Shown here: positions 1-9,310 of the stretch, in pieces
Position numbering within the stretch: position 1 is the first letter of the stretch
Layout: each line of letters opens with the position of its first letter
Origin: Bacillus_BD sp050389805
Lineage (GTDB): Bacteria > Bacillota > Bacilli > Bacillales > Cytobacillaceae
Assembly (NCBI RefSeq): GCF_050389805.1
Contig: NZ_CP130945.1
Location: forward strand, 1,240,001 to 1,304,000
Direction: 5' to 3'
DNA: 64,000 nt
The notes under the pieces: generated by a model
Databases searched by the model: none
Told to the model about the DNA's origin: nothing
What the model saw: the letters and a program-made list of their open reading frames with translations, nothing else
Translations under genes and position numbers: made by a program

Positions 1-1248
1 TATGGAATAGTAGCCTATTTACTTTATAGTTTATTTTTTTATTGGTATTTATTTTACTTTGCAGATTCTTCGCTGCCATTTGAATATCAAGGAACAAATG
101 CTGATCCCGCTACCTTCTTGAACGGAAGGGAGCTAATGTTAACGGAGGAGTACTCACAAATCCGAAATTTATTATTCTTTTTGGCAACGCCATTTGAGTG
201 GCTTTTTTATTTGTTCATTTTATTGTTTGGATTATCCAAGGCCTTTGAGAAATGGTCAAAGAATACATCACCTTATAAATGGGTACAAACGGCAGTTTAT
301 TTATTTTGGTTATCACTTTTTTCATTTGTTGCGACATTACCAATTAGTTATATCAGTTATACGCTTTCCAAAAGCTATCATATTTCAACACAAGAATTTG
401 CTTCTTGGATGAAAGATGGACTTATTGATTTTTGGATCAATTACGGGTTGATATTCATCATTGTTACTGTACTTTATTGGTTAATGAAGAAAAGTGAAAA
501 ACGTTGGTGGCTATACGCATGGCTTCTATCGGTTCCGTTTACCTTATTTATGTTGTTTTTACAACCAGTTGTGATTGCACCACTTTATAATGATTTTTAT
601 CCGTTAAAAGATAAGGAATTAGAGGCACAGATTTTGGAGCTGGCCAGTGAGGCTGATATTCCAGCAGACCATGTATTTGAAGTAAATATGGCTGATAAAA
701 CCAATGCGTTAAATGCGTATGTAACAGGAATAGGTTCAAATGCAAGAATCGTTCTATGGGATACAACACTAAATGAATTATCAGACGATCAAATTTTATT
801 TATTATGGCACATGAAATGGCTCACTATGTTGAAAAACATATTTATATTGGACTAGGTATCTCTTTGTTGTTTTCTTTAGTAGGGTTATATGTTGTTTAT
901 CGATTCATGAATAGTTGCGTGCGAAGGTTTGGCGAGGCACTTAAAATATCTTCGGTTTCAGACATACGCTCACTGCCACTTTTATTAATCATCATGTCGA
1001 TGTTGGCATTTGCCGCTAGTCCAATCGAAAATACGATTTCAAGATATCAAGAAACAAGGGCAGACCGGTATGCGATTGAGTTAACAAAGAATACGGAAGC
1101 AGGAATCACGACTTTTCAAGAATTAACCCGAGCTGGTCTTAGCCAAGTGAACCCACCATTTTTAGTGAAGTTTTTCCGCTATGGTCATCCAACGATGTTA
1201 GAGCGAATCTCAAGGCTAGAGGACTATGAGATAAAGCAAAGAGATTAA
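1..1248 (+). CDS. M48-family membrane metalloprotease, 5' end outside window (YhfN-like)
   Basis: The reading frame is open from base 1, so the gene starts upstream and about 415 C-terminal residues are visible. It is a multi-pass membrane protein with a zinc-binding HEMAH motif (bases about 811-825) and a downstream ENTISRYQETRAD segment supplying the third zinc ligand, as in Ste24/CAAX-type M48 proteases. These enzymes cleave membrane or exported substrates at the membrane face. Its place just before comK matches YhfN of B. subtilis, although aprE and the genes between are missing here. Several hydrophobic helices flank the active site. It ends at a strong terminator (1271-1304). The family is sure; the substrate is unknown. 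Confidence 0.88.
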   Translation, partial: YGIVAYLLYSLFFYWYLFYFADSSLPFEYQGTNADPATFLNGRELMLTEEYSQIRNLLFFLATPFEWLFYLFILLFGLSKAFEKWSKNTSPYKWVQTAVYLFWLSLFSFVATLPISYISYTLSKSYHISTQEFASWMKDGLIDFWINYGLIFIIVTVLYWLMKKSEKRWWLYAWLLSVPFTLFMLFLQPVVIAPLYNDFYPLKDKELEAQILELASEADIPADHVFEVNMADKTNALNAYVTGIGSNARIVLWDTTLNELSDDQILFIMAHEMAHYVEKHIYIGLGISLLFSLVGLYVVYRFMNSCVRRFGEALKISSVSDIRSLPLLLIIMSMLAFAASPIENTISRYQETRADRYAIELTKNTEAGITTFQELTRAGLSQVNPPFLVKFFRYGHPTMLERISRLEDYEIKQRD

Positions 1249-1270
1249 ATGTTTTCATTGATGAATGGGA

Positions 1271-1304
1271 AAGGGCTGTCTCAAGTGTGAGATAGCCCTT
1301 TTTT
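1271..1304 (+). terminator. Intrinsic terminator after the M48 protease
   Basis: A 12-bp stem (AAGGGCTGTCTC with GAGATAGCCCTT, one G-U pair) with a 6-base loop is followed by a T run. It lies 23 bases after the stop codon. Confidence 0.85.
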
Positions 1305-1399
1305 GGAAATTGGTACACACAGTTAAAAGTTGCGCTTCATGAATGATGGAAAAAAGGAGAGTATTGTGAGGGGAAATTGAGAAATTGAACTCCTTTTTT

Positions 1400-1636
1400 C
1401 TAAGTCCCAAAACGTTTGTTCAATTCTTTATATTGATTTGACAATTCCATAAAGTGATTCTGATTACGCTCATCGATAGCAAGATCAATCTTGTTTAACA
1501 ACTTTTCTCTTTCATGCTTCAAAATAATTTCCGCTAAAAACATGTCAATGTACAAATCAAGCATATAACCCTCTTTTAACTTTTTTTGTTTCAAAACATT
1601 GGATTTCATGAGCTCAGTGTTAGGATGGTCTTTCAT
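1400..1636 (-). CDS. yhzC: IDEAL-domain protein (YhzC-like)
   Basis: A 78-residue, charged protein. The C-terminal half (LDLYIDMFLAEI, then LLNKIDLAIDERN) has the pattern of the short IDEAL domain found in Firmicutes. The start at 1636 was chosen because GAGGTG sits 6 bases before it; an upstream TTG at 1660 overlaps that site. B. subtilis has an IDEAL protein of about this length, YhzC, in the same divergent position beside comK, so orthology is likely. The molecular function is unknown. It is transcribed away from comK across a 240-base AT-rich spacer. Confidence 0.7.
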   Translation of the reverse strand: MKDHPNTELMKSNVLKQKKLKEGYMLDLYIDMFLAEIILKHEREKLLNKIDLAIDERNQNHFMELSNQYKELNKRFGT

Positions 1637-1660
1637 TCTTTTCACCTCGATTTCTTCCAA

Positions 1661-1877
1661 CTCATCTTAATGTGAGTTTTCTTTATATTATATGGAATTA
1701 TCGATTATTATTCAACTGAATTTTACAAATTTTTAGAAAATAATGCATTTATCATATTTGTGAACAAAATAGTAATTCGTTATTTTTTACTAGAAATAAA
1801 GTCTTATTTTTGAAGTAAATATGGGGGTTATTTGTTATGATAGTACCTGAATTTGATTCCTAAAGGAGATGAAATAT
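1661..1877. promoter_or_regulatory. Divergent yhzC/comK control region
   Basis: This AT-rich spacer separates yhzC and comK. A TATGAT -10-like hexamer at 1836-1841 has no good -35 match, as expected of a promoter that needs an activator. ComK autoactivation through AAAA/TTTT boxes is known in B. subtilis; A and T tracts are plentiful here but I could not fix a clean AAAA-N5-TTTT pair. Confidence 0.3.
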
Positions 1878-2438
1878 ATGAATGAAAAAGAATTTAATAT
1901 GGACTTTGAAATAAATCCCCTGACAGTTGCTATTTTGCCCATTGAGTTTGGAGAAGGTAAGCTTTATTCAAAAGTATATCAGCTTGATGAAGAGTTTTTC
2001 GTACCGTTTAAACCTCTGGATTTAATTAAAAAGGCGTGCAAGGCATTTGGGGCTAGTTATGAAGGTAGGCGTGATGGCTGCCGGCATTTAGTTGGAATCA
2101 CCCATAAAGTTCCGATTACAATCGATTCCACAAATTTAGTCTATTTTTTTCCAACAAATTCACCTACAAAAGCTCCATGTGCATGGATTTCCCATGAACA
2201 TGTTAAAGAATATAAAAAGTCTGATTCCTCACATACACATGTGACATTTAGAAATAATAAGTCTATTGTTATTCCCATTTCTGTTTATTCCTTTGAAAAA
2301 CAAATGTTGCGAACTGCGTTATTACGGACAAGACTTTCACAAAAGATCGCAAGCCAAAATCGTCGATTAATGTATGTTTACAATAATCACTCGAAAGCAT
2401 CTGAAAATCTATCTCCATATGGTGATCTTGATTTCTAA
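1878..2438 (+). CDS. comK: Competence transcription factor ComK
   Basis: A 186-residue protein that matches ComK along its whole length (B. subtilis ComK has 192 residues). ComK is the master activator of genetic competence and switches on late com genes through AT-rich boxes. Recognisable stretches are YQLDEEFFVPFKPLDLIKKAC near the N terminus, GRRDGCRHLVGITHKVPI in the middle and the 'ISHEHV...SHTHVTFRN' segment. The start at 1878 is preferred because the ATG at 1869 touches the AGGAG site (1864-1868), while 1878 is spaced 9 bases from it. The window also encodes MecA (59041-59703), the adaptor that delivers ComK to ClpC, and CoiA. The protein looks intact, so competence may be functional. 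Confidence 0.95.
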   Translation: MNEKEFNMDFEINPLTVAILPIEFGEGKLYSKVYQLDEEFFVPFKPLDLIKKACKAFGASYEGRRDGCRHLVGITHKVPITIDSTNLVYFFPTNSPTKAPCAWISHEHVKEYKKSDSSHTHVTFRNNKSIVIPISVYSFEKQMLRTALLRTRLSQKIASQNRRLMYVYNNHSKASENLSPYGDLDF

Positions 2439-2491
2439 AAAGAGTAAGCGTTTACACCATCTTTTGCATTTATTATTTTATATTATTATAT

Positions 2492-2527
2492 AAAGTATAA
2501 GCATGGAAATATCCATGCTTATACTTT
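2492..2527. terminator. Bidirectional terminator between comK and yhjD
   Basis: A near-perfect hairpin with about 15 bp stem (AAGTATAAGCATGGA paired with its complement, 4-base loop) has A and T tracts on both sides and lies between the convergent comK and yhjD genes. Confidence 0.85.
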
Positions 2528-2546
2528 TATTTTAGTTTAAACAATC

Positions 2547-2921
2547 TTATATTTTTGAGGGAGAAGCAAATCTTTTGTATAGATAAAAGCTGAGCAATTC
2601 CTGAACTTTGTTTCGGATTCGGGGATTAAAGTAATTATGTTGTTCCTCATAGCCTTTATACAAAAAAAGAAAGCCCGTAAAAGCATCATCATGACTAATT
2701 TGCTCGACTTTTAACTTTTGTTGCCTCATATAATATTTGACTTCTTTGAGTTCTTTTTGAATGATTTTCATTGTTTCTTCGATAAGTTCTAAATATGGCT
2801 GCTTTAATTTGAAAGGACTGCAGTTAACAATCTCAAGGTCTCGATTCAAAATTGTAAGTACCATTGGTAAATAAATGGCTTTTTCCATGATATTTCGATC
2901 GCCCTCAGGAATTCTTGTCAT
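2547..2921 (-). CDS. yhjD: YhjD-type sporulation protein
   Basis: A 124-residue soluble protein starting MTRIPEGDRNIMEKAIYLPM, the form I associate with B. subtilis YhjD, a small sporulation-associated protein of the same size and locus. The middle (about residues 40-70) is helical and charged, and the C terminus is basic (FYLYKRFASPSK). The start is supported by AAGGAGGG eight bases upstream. No catalytic motif is visible. The function is unknown; the sporulation link rests on the recognised family, not on a promoter seen here. It converges on comK and shares its terminator. Confidence 0.7.
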   Translation of the reverse strand: MTRIPEGDRNIMEKAIYLPMVLTILNRDLEIVNCSPFKLKQPYLELIEETMKIIQKELKEVKYYMRQQKLKVEQISHDDAFTGFLFLYKGYEEQHNYFNPRIRNKVQELLSFYLYKRFASPSKI

Positions 2922-3079
2922 CTTTCAAACCCTCCTTACCTGAAAAAATGGGAACAAATGTTCTAATGGTTATTTTACAGGAAATGCCACGTAATTTCAA
3001 CCTCGTTTAATACATGCTAAAGATTCGACTTAATTCTTTACTAATGGGCTGTGTTAATGGGTGATGTTAATTTTAGACA

Positions 3080-3230
3080 ACTGTTGATTAGCTGGAAGGT
3101 ACAGACCATCCTGCGGGAGAAACAAAATAGGCAGGCGACTGTAGATACAAAATAACAGGGTGGCTTAGGTGTTGTTGTACGGAAAGCAAAGTGCCTGAAA
3201 TGGAATTCAACAATTAAGATTAACAGAAAA
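3080..3230. repeat. Dispersed intergenic repeat, family A copy 1
   Basis: It starts with CTGTTGATTAGC and ends near GAATTCAACAATTAAG, so its ends form a short imperfect inverted repeat. The inner marks CCTGCGGGAGAA and CGGAAAGCAAAGTGCCTGAAA recur at 5665-5801 and, degraded, at 61321-61380 and 62712-62853. I recognise this as a repeat common between genes in Bacillaceae. Here it lies between the divergent yhjD and LCP genes. The rest of 2922-3347 shows nothing I can name. Confidence 0.75.
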
Positions 3231-3347
3231 TGGTCTTTAAAAATAACCTAGAAATCGCTAGTATTCATTCGCAGGTACAACCTTTTTAAGGTAAAATAGA
3301 AAGTACTAAAAGCATATCATTATTTATTAGGTCAGGGGACTTGTGCC

Positions 3348-4295
3348 ATGAGGTATGAAAAAAATCAGGAAAGAAAAAGGTTGAAAAGGAAGAAAAAGAG
3401 AAGATTGCGAAAAACCGTTTTGATTTTCTTTTTTCTGATCCTTCTTGCATTTGGATATATTTTTATTCAATACATACAGGGGATCAAAAAGACAATGGAT
3501 GAAGCAAATATTGATCAAATTGAATACGAATTTAATGGAAAACAGGATCAATATGGCGGTACGAATGTGTTATTGATTGGGAGCGATTCAAGGGGAGAAA
3601 AAAATGCAAGATCCGATACGATTATGATTGCACAGTATCATCCCGAAAATCATTCATATAAATTGATTTCAATTATGCGAGATACCTATGTAGATATTCC
3701 GGAACATGGGAAGAATAAAATTAATACAGCGTTTGCGCTGGGGGGACCGGAATTACTCCGTAAGACGATTAAGGAAAATTTTGATGTGGATGTTCAATAC
3801 TATGCCATTATTGATTTTGAAGGGTTTGTTCATTTAATAGATGAAGCATTTCCAGATGGGGTAGAAATTGAGGTAGAAAAGGCGATGTCAGCCTATATAG
3901 GGGTAACGTTAGAACCGGGCGTGCAAAGGCTTGATGGAGAACATTTATTAGGATATGTTCGCTTCCGCCATGATGCAATGGGGGACTTTAATCGGGTGGA
4001 ACGACAACAAAAAGCGCTAAAAGAAGTGGCATCTCAATTTGCTTCTTTTCAAACGTTAACGAAATTGCCTAAATTAGTAGGTGTTGTGAAACCATTTGTG
4101 AATACGAACTTGAATACATCAGATATTATATATATAGGAAAAGATTATTTGTCAGAAGATAATCGAAATATCGAAACTCTTCGGATTCCCGTTGACGGTG
4201 AATATGAACCACAAAGAATTAGTGGCGTGGGTGAAGTGTTACGGGTTGACCTTGAAGCAAACCAGGAAGCGATTAGAACATTTTTGGATAAATAA
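3348..4295 (+). CDS. LCP-family (LytR-CpsA-Psr) cell-wall glycopolymer ligase
   Basis: A 315-residue protein with a very basic N terminus (residues 1-25), one membrane helix (about 25-45) and an extracellular LCP domain. The family transfers undecaprenyl-linked anionic glycopolymers such as teichoic acids to peptidoglycan. Hallmarks seen are LLIGSDSRG, the SDTIMIAQYHP stretch, IMRDTYVDIPEHGKNKINTA, and YVRFRHDAMGDFNRVERQQ, which carries the conserved Arg/Asp residues that bind the pyrophosphate lipid. The start has AGGGGAC upstream. It is not clearly any one of TagT, TagU or TagV. It stands alone, between a family A repeat and the YhjE-like gene. Confidence 0.9.
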   Translation: MRYEKNQERKRLKRKKKRRLRKTVLIFFFLILLAFGYIFIQYIQGIKKTMDEANIDQIEYEFNGKQDQYGGTNVLLIGSDSRGEKNARSDTIMIAQYHPENHSYKLISIMRDTYVDIPEHGKNKINTAFALGGPELLRKTIKENFDVDVQYYAIIDFEGFVHLIDEAFPDGVEIEVEKAMSAYIGVTLEPGVQRLDGEHLLGYVRFRHDAMGDFNRVERQQKALKEVASQFASFQTLTKLPKLVGVVKPFVNTNLNTSDIIYIGKDYLSEDNRNIETLRIPVDGEYEPQRISGVGEVLRVDLEANQEAIRTFLDK

Positions 4296-4385
4296 TGATG
4301 CTAGTCAATTTTGGGGATTAAGCATAAAAATAGGTGGGTATGAATTTGGTAAAAATGCTTTATAAAAGTGTAGGAGAAATCATGA

Positions 4386-5009
4386 ATGGACTTTGAAATG
4401 TTAAAAGAATGGATAACTCTAGAAAATTTGATGAAGTTGATCCAGGAATATCGTTCGTTTGGTCCAATCCCAGGGATTATTTTGCCAATGCTGGAGGCTT
4501 TTTTGCCATTTTTGCCTTTATTTTTATTTGTCATGGCAAATGCCAATGCGTTTGGGCTATGGCTTGGATTTATTTTTTCTTGGATTGGAGCATGTGTAGG
4601 AGCCTTGCTTGTCTTTTGGATTGTACGTAAATATGGAAGGCAACGAGCGTTACATTTTTTAACGAAACATAGACAAGTACAAAAATTAATGCATTGGGTT
4701 GAACGCCATGGATTTGGTCCTTTGTTTCTGCTTTTATGTTTTCCATTTACACCATCGGCTTTGGTCAATATTGTTGCAGGGCTATCTCAAATAAGTAAAA
4801 AACAATATATGTTGGCAGTCATGACTGGGAAGTTTGTCATGATTTTTACGGTTAGTTTTATTGGACATGATATCCATTCCCTTTTGACAAAGCCATTTAG
4901 AACAGCTATTTTGGGTGTCGTTATTTTTATTCTATGGTATGTTGGAAAGAGAATTGAAGTAAAGATTAATAAAGGGGCAGAAAAGGAGCGGGGAGGACAG
5001 GAAGGCTGA
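4386..5009 (+). CDS. yhjE: TVP38/TMEM64-family membrane protein (YhjE-like)
   Basis: A 207-residue multi-pass membrane protein of the DedA/TVP38 (SNARE-associated) fold. The pattern FGPIPGIILPMLEAFLPFLPL near residues 25-45, the GAxxGALLVFW helix, and FPFTPSALVNIVAGLS around residue 120 are the conserved re-entrant and helix motifs of the family. Members are thought to move or scramble lipids or polyprenyl phosphates. In B. subtilis yhjE is followed by sipV, and a signal peptidase gene also follows here after a 70-base gap, so orthology and co-transcription are likely. GTAGGAGAA precedes the start. Confidence 0.85.
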   Translation: MDFEMLKEWITLENLMKLIQEYRSFGPIPGIILPMLEAFLPFLPLFLFVMANANAFGLWLGFIFSWIGACVGALLVFWIVRKYGRQRALHFLTKHRQVQKLMHWVERHGFGPLFLLLCFPFTPSALVNIVAGLSQISKKQYMLAVMTGKFVMIFTVSFIGHDIHSLLTKPFRTAILGVVIFILWYVGKRIEVKINKGAEKERGGQEG

Positions 5010-5079
5010 CGAAAGAATTTACTGCATTAGAGAAAGTAGTAATCCTATCGTAAAAAAATGAGTTGAAAGTGTGATGTGA

Positions 5080-5634
5080 ATGAAAGAAGAAATAAAACAA
5101 GAGGGTATCGAATGGCTGAAGGCATTTGCGATTGGGACCATCATTTTTGTATTTATTCGCACGTTCTTTTTTTCCAATTATGTAGTGGAGGGAGGCTCAA
5201 TGATGCCCACTCTCCAAGATGGAAACAAACTTGTAGTCAATAAAATTGGTTATCAAATTGGAGATTTACATCGATTTGATGTGATTGTCTTTCATGCGAA
5301 TCAAAAAGAGGATTATGTAAAGAGAATTATTGGGTTACCAGGAGACGAAATCGAATATCGTGATGATATTCTTTTTATAAATGATAAGAAATATAACGAA
5401 CCCTATTTAGAAAAATATCGTAAAGAAGCTTTTGGTGTTCACTTAACAGGTAATTTTACGTTACTTGAACTTACGGGGAGTGAAACAGTACCGGAAGGTC
5501 ATATCTTTGTTTTAGGTGATAATCGATTAGGTAGCCGTGATAGCCGTGAGTTTGGCTTTGTATCAATTGATCAGGTTGTAGGAAAAGTAGATCTCAGGTA
5601 TTGGCCATTTGATCAAATAGGCGTTACGTTTTAA
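5080..5634 (+). CDS. sipV: Type I signal peptidase (SipV-like)
   Basis: A 184-residue enzyme that removes signal peptides from Sec- and Tat-exported proteins on the outer membrane face. One N-terminal membrane anchor (residues about 13-31) is followed by the catalytic serine in EGGSMMPTL (Ser40) and the general-base lysine in YVKRIIGLPGD (Lys81). Box E is GDNRLGSRDSREFG. The position after yhjE points to SipV rather than SipS or SipT, though the protein is a little longer than B. subtilis SipV. The ribosome-binding site is weak. The symbol rests on gene order. Confidence 0.9.
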   Translation: MKEEIKQEGIEWLKAFAIGTIIFVFIRTFFFSNYVVEGGSMMPTLQDGNKLVVNKIGYQIGDLHRFDVIVFHANQKEDYVKRIIGLPGDEIEYRDDILFINDKKYNEPYLEKYRKEAFGVHLTGNFTLLELTGSETVPEGHIFVLGDNRLGSRDSREFGFVSIDQVVGKVDLRYWPFDQIGVTF

Positions 5635-5664
5635 CAGAAGGCTGCGTAAAAATTTTATGGACTT

Positions 5665-5801
5665 CTGTTGTTTGCAGTGGAGGGATGAAGACTCCTGCGG
5701 GAGAAGTGAAACAGGAAGCCACCTCAAGGCACCAATTCAAGGTGGCTCTTGCGTAGCTGAGCGGAAAGTGAAGTGCCTGAAACGAAAATCAACAATAACA
5801 G
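5665..5801. repeat. Dispersed intergenic repeat, family A copy 2
   Basis: The best-preserved copy of family A in the window. It runs from CTGTTG to AACAATAACA and contains GACTCCTGCGGGAGAAGTG and GCGGAAAGTGAAGTGCCTGA. An inner inverted pair, GCCACCT and AGGTGGC, can form a hairpin. It fills the gap between sipV and addB. Confidence 0.8.
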
Positions 5802-5827
5802 AAAAAGATTGAAAAAGGAGGAGAGAG

Positions 5828-8800
5828 ATGTCAGTTCGTTTAATCATTGGACGATCCGGAAGTGGAAAAACGACCGAATGTTTCAATGAAATAAAAGCAA
5901 AATTAGTAGAAAATCCAGTAGGAAATCCCATTCTTTATATTGTACCAGATCAAATGACATTTTTATCAGAATACCAGTTCATTCAATCACCTGGTCTTGG
6001 TGGAATGATTCGAGCTCAAGTATTTTCTTTTACCCGCCTTGCCTGGAAGATCCTACAAGAAACCGGAGGCATTAGTCGCTATCATTTGAATAGTACAGGT
6101 ATTAGCATGCTAATCCAAAAAATTATAGAAGATAAAAAGGAAGAATTAACGATTTATCAACGTACCGCTGACAAAGCAGGATTTATTAATCAAATGGAGC
6201 AAATGCTGATTGAGTTTAAACGCTATTGTATTGAACCACAAGAGTTGAGAAAAATCACACAAGAACAAGGTAAGGAAAAAGTATTAGAAGATAAACTCCA
6301 CGATTTGCAGTTAATTTATGAAAACTTTGAAGCGGAATTATCCAATAAGTATATTGACTCTGAAGATTATTTCCGATTGTTATCAGAGAAAATTAGTGAA
6401 TCGGCATTTTTAAAAAATGCTGAAATCTATATTGATGGTTTTCATAGTTTCACGCCCCAAGAATATATGATCATTGATGCATTGATGAAACATTGTGCAC
6501 AAGTTTCCATTACATTAACAGTGGACAAGCCTTTTCATAAAAGTCCAGATGATTTACATTTATTCCGTCTTTCAGGTGAAAACTTTAGAACCTTATTTGA
6601 AATGGCTGAAGTGAATGGATTAGCAGTTGAAGAAGTTGTGCTACAAGAGCAAAAGAGATGGAAAAACGCAGATATGCAGCATCTTGAGACCTATTTTGAC
6701 TCGAGACCGGCGAGATCCTTTATAGGAGAAACATCGATTCATATGGCAGAGGCTGTGAATCGAAGAGCCGAAATCGAAGGGATAGCACGTACTATTAGGC
6801 GGCTTGTAAGCGTGGAAAACTATCGTTATCGCGATATCGCGATCCTCATGAGAAATGGTCAAGATTACCATGAAATGATCGAAACCATTTTTGTTGATTA
6901 TGAGATTCCTTATTTTATTGATGTGAAAAGAACGATGCTCCATCATCCCTTAGTGGAGTTAATTCGCTCTGTTCTTGAAATTATGAACAGCAACTGGCGC
7001 TATGAACCGGTCTTTCGAGCGATTAAAACCGAACTCCTATTCCCACTTGGACAAAATATGGAAAAGCTTCGTGAGCAAATGGATCTACTTGAGAACTATG
7101 TACTTGCTTTTGGAATTAAAGGAAATAAATGGACAAAAAGAGACCGGTGGAAGTATCGTCGTATTCGTGGATTGGAATTTGAAAATGTAGGACAAACGGA
7201 TAGAGAAAGACAAGTTGAACAAATTTTGAATGAACTGCGGTTGATGGTCACAGCACCGATTCTCCGTTTATCACGTAGATTGAAAAAGGCAGAAAATGGG
7301 CGTCAGTTGGGAGAGGCTCTCTATTTATTTATTGAGGAATTGGATATTCCCGTTAAGTTAGAGAACTGGAAAACAGTTCAAGAAGAAAAAGGGAATCTTG
7401 TGAAGGCAAGGGAGCATGATCAGGCTTGGAATGCGATCATTGAGATATTGGATCAGTTTGTAGAAATTCTAGGAGACCAAAAGATTTCTTTAGCTTCATT
7501 CTCAAAAATCATAGAAGCAGGCTTAGAATCTCTAAGATTTTCACTGGTTCCCCCTGCCATGGATCAGGTATTAGCTGGTGATTTAGAGAAATCAAGATTA
7601 TCAAATGTGAAAGTGGCTTTTATCATTGGATTGAATGAAGGGGTCATGCCAAAGAAATTCACAGATGATGGGATACTCGCCGATGAAGATCGTGAAAAAA
7701 TTATTGGAAGTGGGGTAAAAATTGCTCCAACAAGTAAAACAAGATTACTAGATGAAGAATTTTTAGCCTATATGGCTTTTACGACTCCATCGGATCAACT
7801 ATATATTAGCTATCCACTTGCAAATGAAGAAGGAAATGCCCTTATGCCCTCTCTTTATATAAAAAGAATGCACGATCTATTCCCAGAGCTATCTAAGACT
7901 GTTTATATGACAGATCCGGTTGAGCTACTTGAAAATGAACAGTTGTCTTATATCTCCCATCAAAATAGGAGTTTGTCTTATTTGACTTCACAGTTGCAGA
8001 TGAAAAAACGTCATTATCCTGTAGCTGACTTTTGGTGGGACGTCTATAACTGGTATGTAAAAGGGACAAAGGGGCTAATGGCTCGTCGAGTTTTATCTAG
8101 TTTAGTTTATAAAAACGAGGCTAAACGATTACCAGAAGAAATAAGTCAGGAATTATACGGCGACGATATTCAAGCAAGTGTGTCAAGAATGGAGTTATTC
8201 CATAGCTGTCAATTCTCTCATTTTGCCCAACACGGTCTTAAACTTCGTGACCGCCAAATTTTTAAATTAGAGGCGCCTGATATTGGAGAATTATTCCACT
8301 CTGCCTTAAAATATATTGCTGAGACCGTCATGGACAAGAGGATTTCTTGGTCCGATCTAACAAAAGAACAGACTGAACAATTAGCGAAAGAGGCTGTAGA
8401 ACTTTTAGCGCCAAAGCTGCAAAATGAAATTTTGCTTAGTTCTAATCGTCATGCGTATATCAAAAGAAAGCTTCAGCAAATTATCAGTCGAGCTTCGATT
8501 ATTTTAAGTGAGCATGCAAAAATGAGTGGTTTCGCACCAGTTGGTCTTGAAGTTGATTTCGGACCAAAAAGAGAGTTACCCCCATTAACCTTTAAATTAC
8601 GTAATGGTAATCGTATGCAGCTTATTGGAAGAATTGATCGAGTCGATAAAGCGGAGGATGAAAATGGCGTTTACTTACGGATTATTGATTATAAGTCAAG
8701 TGCCAAAGAGTTGAATTTAACTGAAGTCTACTATGGTGTTGCACTACAAATGTTAACCTATTTAGATATTATCATCCATCATTCTGACGTCTTGATTGGA

Positions 8801-9310
8801 AAAGAAGCTATACCTGCAGGAGTTCTTTATTTCCATGTGCATAATCCGATGTTAAATGCGAAGAAGATTATGACGATGGAAGATATTGAAAATGAATTAT
8901 TTAAAAAGTTTAAAATGAATGGTCTGGTACTTGGAGAGGAAAATGCGGTTCGCCTAATGGATCTGAGTTTGGATGCAGGTTCCGCGTCCGATGTTGTTCC
9001 AGCAAAAATGAATAAAGATGGATCCTTTGCTAAAAATTCAAAAATTGCGAGTAAACAAGAGTTTAAGGAGATTAGCGATTATTTACATCACTTGTATGTA
9101 AAAACGGGCAATGAGATTACAGAAGGAAATGTTGCGATTGCTCCTTATAAGTTAAAGAATCGGACACCATGTACATTTTGTAGTTTTAAATCAGTTTGTC
9201 AATTTGATGAGTCGATGGAGGAAAATCAATACCGTTTGCTTATTCCTAGCTCAAAAGATCAGGCTATTCAATTGATGAAAAAGGAGGTGGAGGAAAATGA
9301 CGTTGAATAA
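5828..9310 (+). CDS. addB: ATP-dependent helicase/nuclease AddB
   Basis: An 1160-residue subunit of the AddAB double-strand-break end-processing machine, the Gram-positive counterpart of RecBCD; B. subtilis AddB has 1166 residues. A Walker A motif GRSGSGKT lies at residues 8-15, while the rest of the helicase core is degenerate as in the family. The C-terminal RecB-like nuclease shows GRIDRVDK and IIDYKSS. Four cysteines, one in FHSCQFSHF and three in PCTFCSFKSVC, form the iron-sulphur staple typical of AddB. AAAGGAGGAGAG precedes the ATG. Its 3' end overlaps addA by 14 bases, indicating translational coupling. Confidence 0.97.
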   Translation: MSVRLIIGRSGSGKTTECFNEIKAKLVENPVGNPILYIVPDQMTFLSEYQFIQSPGLGGMIRAQVFSFTRLAWKILQETGGISRYHLNSTGISMLIQKIIEDKKEELTIYQRTADKAGFINQMEQMLIEFKRYCIEPQELRKITQEQGKEKVLEDKLHDLQLIYENFEAELSNKYIDSEDYFRLLSEKISESAFLKNAEIYIDGFHSFTPQEYMIIDALMKHCAQVSITLTVDKPFHKSPDDLHLFRLSGENFRTLFEMAEVNGLAVEEVVLQEQKRWKNADMQHLETYFDSRPARSFIGETSIHMAEAVNRRAEIEGIARTIRRLVSVENYRYRDIAILMRNGQDYHEMIETIFVDYEIPYFIDVKRTMLHHPLVELIRSVLEIMNSNWRYEPVFRAIKTELLFPLGQNMEKLREQMDLLENYVLAFGIKGNKWTKRDRWKYRRIRGLEFENVGQTDRERQVEQILNELRLMVTAPILRLSRRLKKAENGRQLGEALYLFIEELDIPVKLENWKTVQEEKGNLVKAREHDQAWNAIIEILDQFVEILGDQKISLASFSKIIEAGLESLRFSLVPPAMDQVLAGDLEKSRLSNVKVAFIIGLNEGVMPKKFTDDGILADEDREKIIGSGVKIAPTSKTRLLDEEFLAYMAFTTPSDQLYISYPLANEEGNALMPSLYIKRMHDLFPELSKTVYMTDPVELLENEQLSYISHQNRSLSYLTSQLQMKKRHYPVADFWWDVYNWYVKGTKGLMARRVLSSLVYKNEAKRLPEEISQELYGDDIQASVSRMELFHSCQFSHFAQHGLKLRDRQIFKLEAPDIGELFHSALKYIAETVMDKRISWSDLTKEQTEQLAKEAVELLAPKLQNEILLSSNRHAYIKRKLQQIISRASIILSEHAKMSGFAPVGLEVDFGPKRELPPLTFKLRNGNRMQLIGRIDRVDKAEDENGVYLRIIDYKSSAKELNLTEVYYGVALQMLTYLDIIIHHSDVLIGKEAIPAGVLYFHVHNPMLNAKKIMTMEDIENELFKKFKMNGLVLGEENAVRLMDLSLDAGSASDVVPAKMNKDGSFAKNSKIASKQEFKEISDYLHHLYVKTGNEITEGNVAIAPYKLKNRTPCTFCSFKSVCQFDESMEENQYRLLIPSSKDQAIQLMKKEVEENDVE

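Noticed and set aside
1741..1830. Possible ComK boxes upstream of comK
   Set aside because: There are many A and T tracts, but I could not find two AAAA-N5-TTTT boxes with the proper spacing, so I did not assign an operator.
4301..4768. A 155-codon frame on the minus strand
   Set aside because: It is antisense to the YhjE-like gene, has no ribosome-binding site, and its residue content is not protein-like.
5641..5827. Possible small RNA gene or riboswitch before addB
   Set aside because: The hairpins belong to a family A repeat that recurs elsewhere in the window, so there is no reason to link it to addB.
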